This document shows, one piece after another, positions 24,232 to 27,991 of a stretch of 27,991 nucleotides of DNA. Positions within the stretch are counted from its first letter, which is position 1. Every line of letters starts with the position of its first letter. Under the pieces are notes generated by a model. The model searched no databases. It was not told where the DNA came from and saw only the letters and a program-made list of their open reading frames with translations. The position numbers and the translations under genes were made by a program. Origin of the DNA: Nitrososphaerota archaeon (GTDB lineage: Archaea; Thermoproteota; Nitrososphaeria; Nitrososphaerales; UBA183); NCBI GenBank assembly GCA_029785685.1, contig JAFLZE010000013.1, forward strand, positions 1 to 27,991, read 5' to 3'.

Positions 24232-24645
24232 TTAGAGAAACGGGGGCGCCTTTGGGGAGCCGCGGGGGCGGAACAGCTTGAGCCCGTCTTTGGCGAACTG
24301 CCCGAAGTGGGCCGAGTCGAAGGTGGAGAGCTCGGCCCGCCTGTTGATCGCTATCGCGGCTATCATCGAGTCCAGCCTCCTGACGGCCGTCCCCCTCCTT
24401 TCCGCTGCCAGCTCGAGGCGGGACGACAGGTCGGCGTCTTCCTTCGCGTACGGGATCACGCGCAGCTGCGCCAGCTTCGCCTCTGACCTCGAGTATTTTT
24501 TCAGGCCGTAAAGGAGCTCATGCATGTTTATCGAACTCGTTCCCAGGTCCTCTTCCGCCTCCTCCAGCGACGCCAGTAGTTCGTCCCCTTTCTGCGACTC
24601 CTTGTCGAGTATCTCGATGAGCACGTCGGTGTCTAGGAGTATCAG
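24232..24645 (-). CDS. vapC: VapC-type PIN toxin, apparent CTG start (module 4)
   Basis: The full PIN frame begins LILLDTDVLIEILDKESQKG, with the first catalytic Asp before the first canonical start (GTG 24624). Reading from CTG 24645 gives 137 residues including SINMHELLYGLKKYS (Glu), RRLDSMIAAIAIN (Asp) and LSTFDSAHFGQF (Asp). No ATG, GTG or TTG occurs in the frame just upstream. CTG overlaps the antitoxin stop as CTGA, exactly where an ATGA overlap would be expected. Either CTG is used through translational coupling or A has mutated to C and the toxin is crippled. It is convergent with the TnpB remnant, as in module 1. Confidence 0.75.
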   Translation of the reverse strand: MILLDTDVLIEILDKESQKGDELLASLEEAEEDLGTSSINMHELLYGLKKYSRSEAKLAQLRVIPYAKEDADLSSRLELAAERRGTAVRRLDSMIAAIAINRRAELSTFDSAHFGQFAKDGLKLFRPRGSPKAPPFL

Positions 24646-24854
24646 AGCCTCTTCTCCTCCCTGCGGGCCGACACCTCGTGGAGCAGCCTCTCCTTGTCGG
24701 TGAATGTCACCTTCCCCCTGAGCCTCTTGAGCGCCTCGATAGAGCTCTCCCCCTCGACGAGCCTGGAGAACAGGTCGCTGAAGCTCTCGTCAGGGTCTTT
24801 GACAGCGGCGAGCTTCTTGTATACCTCGTCCTTGATCGTAAGGGTCTTCGTCAC
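24642..24854 (-). CDS. vapB: VapB-type antitoxin, DUF217-like (module 4)
   Basis: The product has 70 residues. TKTLTIKDEVYKKLAAVKDP followed by DESFSDLFSRLVEGESSIEA is a textbook DUF217 antitoxin. The charged tail (TDKERLLHEVSARREEKRL) would bind the toxin. GTG 24854 lies 26 bases after an AT-rich TATA box, so a leaderless GTG start is likely. The stop overlaps the toxin frame. It belongs to the same broad family as the antitoxin at 3461-3694, but the two are clearly divergent. Confidence 0.87.
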   Translation of the reverse strand: MTKTLTIKDEVYKKLAAVKDPDESFSDLFSRLVEGESSIEALKRLRGKVTFTDKERLLHEVSARREEKRL

Positions 24855-24874
24855 GCAGGACCTGCTGTTTGAAC

Positions 24875-24885
24875 ATAAATATAAA
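24875..24885 (-). promoter_or_regulatory. TATA box of vapBC module 4
   Basis: ATAAATATAAA on the + strand (TTTATATTTAT on the gene strand) is centred about 26 bases before GTG 24854. It is a strong AT island in GC-rich sequence. Confidence 0.6.
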
Positions 24886-24962
24886 CATGGACTCCCTGCT
24901 AGGCGCCTTCAGACTCTGCGTCATGGCTCGCCTGTTTGTGGCCGGGTGACATCCTCCCACGA

Positions 24963-24993
24963 GTGAACCCGCGGGCTTCCAGCCCCTGTTCAC
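24963..24993. repeat. Nested stem-loop, IS605-like end
   Basis: An outer inverted repeat GTGAAC (24963-24968) / GTTCAC (24988-24993) encloses an inner GGGCT-tcc-AGCCC (24973-24985). It shares AGTGAACC and GGGCTTC with the hairpin region at 23690-23723, suggesting ends of the same type of element. The two bracket the TnpB remnant and vapBC module 4. Confidence 0.5.
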
Positions 24994-25386
24994 GGCGTAT
25001 AGTCCCTGCTTCCTCGGCCTGGCTTGCGCGCCCCGTCGTCGGCACGGGCAGAGGCCCTGTCTCCCCAGGCTCGAGCTCGGGGATGCCCTGCCTTGCCCTG
25101 CGTGGCGTCCCACGTCCCTTAGGCCGCGGTCCGATTCGAGCGCCGATGCGATCCATCCAAGGGCTGAGGCGCCGAGGGCCTTCCCGCGCTGTTCGGTGAG
25201 GAACGCCTCGAGGCTAGGCGTCCGACCTCGCCGGATGGCAGGCTGGCGGGCCCGGAGACTCCGCAAGAGGGGTATCCGAAGGCCCCGGCGAGCGTCCCCG
25301 AAGAGCCTCGTCGCCAGCCTTCTGTCATGTGATGCAGAAGACATGGAGACTCGGTAGGTCCGTCAGGGAACGGTTTAGTTGCTAAA
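24994..25386. other. Gene-free stretch before the second ATPase
   Basis: Long open frames on the minus strand look like shadows of GC-rich non-coding sequence: Arg/Pro/Gly/Ala-rich, with no recognisable domain, start or promoter. It may be decayed transposon flank. Confidence 0.3.
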
Positions 25387-25415
25387 TTGTTCCGTATAGG
25401 AACAACATTGAAATA
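25387..25415 (+). promoter_or_regulatory. Palindromic operator and promoter of the second ATPase gene
   Basis: A perfect inverted repeat TTGTTCC-gtata-GGAACAA (25387-25405) lies directly before a TATA-like GAAATA (25410-25415), centred about 26 bases from GTG 25439. The 19-base dyad suits a dimeric HTH repressor, but no regulator gene is adjacent. Confidence 0.55.
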
Positions 25416-25438
25416 GCCGCTTCGCTCCTCGCTGGACC

Positions 25439-26779
25439 GTGTCCAGGCGAGGCGATATCGAGGCGGCGATGGCAGACTGGGACCCGGGGAGCATCTCGCG
25501 GCTCCCGATGGTCGGAAGAAGGGCCGACATGCCTCCGCGGGAGCCAAGGAGCGTCGTGACCATCACTGGGCCGCGGAGGGCTGGAAAGACGTACTTCATG
25601 TACCTGGTCGCCAGGAAGCTCATCGAGGAAGGGGTCCCGCCCGAGAGGATCCTCTACGTCAACTTCGAGCACGAGAGGCTCGACACCCTGAGGGAGAGGG
25701 ACCTGGAGACGATGCTGGCGGTGTACTACGAGCTCGCCCCCCCGGCCCTTTCATCGGACCGCCCCTACCTCTTCCTTGACGAGGTCCAGAACGTCAGAGG
25801 GTGGGGAAAGTGGGTGAGGAGGGTTCACGACGGAAAGGAAGCCAGAGTCTACGTTTCCGGGTCGTCGTCGAAGCTGCTGAGCAGGGAGCTGTCGACAGAG
25901 CTGAGAGGGAGGAGCACAGACTACGTGGTCTTCCCGTTCAGCTTCGCCGAATTCCTTGACGCGAAGGGGATAGAGGCGCCTGACATCAGGCGGCTCCCCC
26001 ACCTGGAAGAGCGGGGGAAGGTCCTCGCCCTCCTCAAGGAGTACCTCGAGACGGGGGGTTATCCGGAGGTCGTCCTCGAGCCTTCCCAGGGGGTGAAGGA
26101 GAAGGTCCTCCGCTCCTACTTCGACACCATCCTCTACAGGGACCTCGTCGAACGGTTCGACGTAAGGTCTCCTGCCCTGCTCGACTCGTTCGTGAAGCTC
26201 TGCCTGGCGAGCCACGCCAAGTACCTCTCGGCATCGAAATCCTACAACCACCTGAGGGGGCTGGGGTTCAGGACAAGGAAGCAGACCGTCCTAGACTACC
26301 TTCGCTACGTCTCCGAGAGCTACGTGATAATCCCGCTGGAGATCTATTCCAGGTCGGTAAAGAACAGGGCGCAATACCCGAAGAAGGTCTATGCCGTCGA
26401 CACAGGCCTCGTCCGCGTCGGGAGGTTCGAGACAGGGATGGGGAGGCTGATGGAGAACTGCGCGTTGGTCGAGCTGGCTAGGAGGAGCTCCTACTTCAGC
26501 GACTTCCAGGTCTACTACTGGAAGGAGTACGGGAAGGCCGAAGGAGCCGAGGTCGACTTCGTGGTGGTCCAGGGGGGGAAGGCGGCGGAGCTGGTCCAGG
26601 TGACCTATGCGACGGCAGCCGACGGGCTCGACGCACGGGAGGTCGACTCGCTCAGGAAGGCATCGGCCGAGCTCGGGTGCAAGAAGCTCGTCGTGCTGAC
26701 CTGGGACTACCGAGACCGGAGGGGCGGCGTGGAGTTCGTGCCGCTGTGGGAGTGGCTCCTGCAGGCGCGGTCGACGTAG
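25439..26779 (+). CDS. AAA-type ATPase with DUF4143-like C-terminus, second copy
   Basis: The 446-residue protein has Walker A GPRRAGKT (44-51), Walker B YLFLDEVQNVRGWGKWV and sensor-1-like VYVSGSSSKLL. The middle part FPFSFAEFLDAKGIE followed by YLETGGYPEVVL is diagnostic of the AAA_14/DUF4143 ATPases. The C-terminal YYWKEYGKAEGAEVDFVVV followed by AELVQVTYA fits a PD-(D/E)XK-like fold, though the usual final lysine is not obvious. Role unknown; members are frequent in archaeal accessory DNA. GTG 25439 agrees with the promoter. It is only distantly similar to the 6957-8228 protein, so this is not a recent duplication. A 56-base piece of this gene reappears at the window end. Confidence 0.85.
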   Translation: MSRRGDIEAAMADWDPGSISRLPMVGRRADMPPREPRSVVTITGPRRAGKTYFMYLVARKLIEEGVPPERILYVNFEHERLDTLRERDLETMLAVYYELAPPALSSDRPYLFLDEVQNVRGWGKWVRRVHDGKEARVYVSGSSSKLLSRELSTELRGRSTDYVVFPFSFAEFLDAKGIEAPDIRRLPHLEERGKVLALLKEYLETGGYPEVVLEPSQGVKEKVLRSYFDTILYRDLVERFDVRSPALLDSFVKLCLASHAKYLSASKSYNHLRGLGFRTRKQTVLDYLRYVSESYVIIPLEIYSRSVKNRAQYPKKVYAVDTGLVRVGRFETGMGRLMENCALVELARRSSYFSDFQVYYWKEYGKAEGAEVDFVVVQGGKAAELVQVTYATAADGLDAREVDSLRKASAELGCKKLVVLTWDYRDRRGGVEFVPLWEWLLQARST

Positions 26780-26917
26780 TGCCTGGCGCGGTCGTAGCGG
26801 GAGGGGCGCCCTTCGGGAACCCGACAACCTGCCCGCTTCGCGGGCGGCCCTTCCCGCCGGGGGGCGGCCGGACCGCGCCAGAAGAAGAGGGGGATGGCCG
26901 AAAGTGCGGCCGGCCCT
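26780..26917. terminator. Convergent intergenic region with GC-rich hairpins
   Basis: Between two convergent genes lies a perfect stem GCCCGC-ttc-GCGGGC (26831-26845), followed by further GGCGG/CCGCC complementarity. A bidirectional termination or mRNA-end role is plausible. No T-run follows the stem, so archaeal intrinsic termination is not clearly supported. Confidence 0.3.
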
Positions 26918-27634
26918 CTACTCCGCGGGCGACAGGCCGACTATCCGGACCCCCTTCGAGTTGGGCTCCAGCTCGACCTCGCCGGAGTATCCCCTGCCGT
27001 CCTCGTCTTCGCAGCTCACCCTGACCTTCAGCGCCGCCTCCCCCACCGAGACGCCCCTGAGGGGGACGGTCGTGGTCTCCAGTGCGCCTATGTCCAGGGG
27101 GCCGTAGCTCCCGGACTCGTTGCCCGGGAGGGCGAGCACCACCTTCTTCGCGCTCCCCCCGGTGTTGGCGAGCATCAGCTCGCAGTTGCGCCAGTCGAAC
27201 ATGGCGACCTTCCTCCCCCTCAGCCTGGCGAACGCCTGGAGGACGGGCCGCGCCTCGGCCGCCCTCTTCGCCTCCGCCTCCTCCATCAGCCTCGCCACCA
27301 CGGCCCCGACCTCTTCCATGACGGCGCAGTAGGCGTCGTGCTCCAGCTGAAGGACGGGGTAGGTGGTCGTTTCGTTCTTCTTCTTCTTCACGGTCAGCCT
27401 GACCCCGTCCTCCAGGACGGCCTCCTTCGCCCCCGGGAACCACTTCGAGAGGCGCCTCGGGTCGACCTTGACCGGCCCGGCGAGCGCCGCCTGGGCGTCC
27501 CGCAGGAACCGGGAGATGCTAAGCTTGACCTCCTTCTCGAGGTTGAGGGCGTCGACATACTCCGTGAACTCGTCCGCGAGGTCCGCGAAACCCTTCAGGT
27601 CAGGCTCGGGCCCCGCCCCTGTCCCCTGGGCCAA
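26918..27634 (-). CDS. Hypothetical protein with helical N-terminus and Ig-like C-terminus
   Basis: The product has 238 residues. The N-terminal part (about 10-60, 85-135) is helix-rich and charged (LADEFTEYVDALNLEKEVKL). The C-terminal part (about 140-235) has the strand pattern and glycines of a beta-sandwich: NCELMLANTGGSAKKVVLAL, DIGALETTTVPLRGVSVGE, LKVRVSCEDEDGRGYSGEVE. It resembles CARDB/Ig-like domains seen in archaeal proteins, but I cannot name a family. No signal peptide or membrane helix is seen. TTG 27634 is supported by a TATA-like box 28 bases upstream; there is no other good start nearby. It is convergent with the ATPase. Confidence 0.65.
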   Translation of the reverse strand: MAQGTGAGPEPDLKGFADLADEFTEYVDALNLEKEVKLSISRFLRDAQAALAGPVKVDPRRLSKWFPGAKEAVLEDGVRLTVKKKKNETTTYPVLQLEHDAYCAVMEEVGAVVARLMEEAEAKRAAEARPVLQAFARLRGRKVAMFDWRNCELMLANTGGSAKKVVLALPGNESGSYGPLDIGALETTTVPLRGVSVGEAALKVRVSCEDEDGRGYSGEVELEPNSKGVRIVGLSPAE

Positions 27635-27658
27635 CTGCGGGCGGCTCCCCCGTCCGGG

Positions 27659-27666
27659 ATTTATGG
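27659..27666 (-). promoter_or_regulatory. TATA-like box of the hypothetical gene
   Basis: ATTTATGG on the + strand (CCATAAAT on the gene strand) is centred about 28 bases before TTG 27634, again the leaderless spacing. Confidence 0.45.
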
Positions 27667-27749
27667 CGTTATGGAACCTGCATCTATGAGCCGCGGCTCT
27701 CTGCGGGGGGGCATGCGGGGGCCCGGCTCGTCGGGTTTTTTACCCGGGG

Positions 27750-27944
27750 ATGTGCGGAAGCGGGAGCTTGCGGCCCGCGGCCCCCCTCGAGTCCCTGGGA
27801 TACATGGCGGTGGCCGCTGTCTCCGTGCTGGCGGGGCTGGCGGCGGTGTTCGCCCTGAACCACGTCGTCCCGACCCTGCGCGCCCCCGTGGTCCTCTTCC
27901 CGCTGTACTCCGAGGTCGTGGCCGTGGACGTCTACGGCGCCTGA
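27750..27944 (+). CDS. Possible small membrane protein
   Basis: The ORF is 64 codons from ATG 27750. It has one good hydrophobic segment (YMAVAAVSVLAGLAAVFALN, residues 18-37) and a second weaker one (PVVLFPLYSEVVAVDVYGA). A run of six T lies only 8-14 bases before the ATG, too close for a TATA box, so no promoter is evident. The stop falls inside the 56-base repeat that ends the window, so the reading frame's end may be a rearrangement junction or assembly product. No family is recognised. Confidence 0.3.
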   Translation: MCGSGSLRPAAPLESLGYMAVAAVSVLAGLAAVFALNHVVPTLRAPVVLFPLYSEVVAVDVYGA

Positions 27945-27991
27945 CCTCAGGCGGCTCCCCCACCTGGAAGAGCGGGGGAAGGTCCTCGCCC
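27936..27991 (+). repeat. Repeat of an internal segment of the second ATPase gene
   Basis: The last 56 bases match 25975-26030 with one mismatch (27946 C versus 25985 A); the final 45 bases are identical. The match starts abruptly at GGCGCCTGAC and runs to the window edge in the same orientation. It is either the beginning of a partial second copy of the ATPase gene or an assembly effect at a contig end. Confidence 0.85.

Noticed and set aside
24790..25344. 184-codon minus-strand open frame upstream of the second ATPase
   Set aside because: It overlaps vapB module 4 and its promoter, and contains no recognisable domain.
1..27991. CRISPR array
   Set aside because: No regularly spaced identical repeats of 25-40 bases were seen; the short repeats at 4669-4816 are too few and irregular.
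1..27991. tRNA or rRNA genes
   Set aside because: I saw no T-loop (GTTCRANYC) placed within a cloverleaf-sized unit and no rRNA-like sequence. The GTTCAC at 24988 is part of a simple stem-loop.

Overview
The window looks archaeal. Many genes carry a TATA-like box centred about 26-29 bases before the chosen first codon and have no Shine-Dalgarno site (leaderless transcription). TTG and GTG starts are common, and the first gene ends in an archaeal-type membrane anchor preceded by the motif IPEFP. There are several VapBC-type modules, and the base composition is GC-rich. I would guess a Thermoproteota/Nitrososphaeria-like or related soil/sediment lineage, but no marker here fixes the taxonomy.

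Layout. 1-2645: 3' part of a large surface protein with Asp-box repeats. 2646-5271: scrap zone with a degenerate TnpB C-terminus, an intact vapBC pair, a frameshifted IS5-type transposase, and an interrupted unknown ORF. 5268-6545: Amt ammonium transporter. 6613-10922: accessory block with an ArsR remnant, an AAA/DUF4143-type ATPase, an HTH-nucleotidyltransferase pair, a stray 3' piece of an APS-kinase (cysC) gene, an AbrB/PIN pair whose toxin has lost its start codon, and a frameshifted DUF433 antitoxin. 11074-20410: the metabolic core, six same-strand genes for glycogen-type glucan turnover. 20407-21045: remnants of an IS5 transposase and of two PIN genes. 21182-21924: RHH/PIN toxin-antitoxin pair. 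22089-23612: polysaccharide flippase. 23670-25000: IS200/IS605-like hairpins, a second TnpB remnant, and another vapBC pair. 25439-26779: second AAA/DUF4143-type ATPase. 26918-27944: a hypothetical protein and a doubtful small membrane ORF. The last 56 bases repeat an internal part of the second ATPase gene.

The glucan cluster holds a sugar-nucleotide pyrophosphorylase (activated glucose), a GH15 glucoamylase, GT5 glycogen synthase, GH13 branching enzyme, a second GH15-like glycosidase, and a small protein. The small protein is homologous to the extra C-terminal domain of the pyrophosphorylase (I recognise both as DUF5752-like). The same uncharacterised domain therefore opens and closes the cluster, which makes it the best candidate here for an undescribed part of archaeal glycogen metabolism.

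Around this core sits an unusually dense set of toxin-antitoxin modules and transposon debris, much of it broken. This indicates repeated insertion, recombination and decay. All calls come from reading the sequence; no database search was run.
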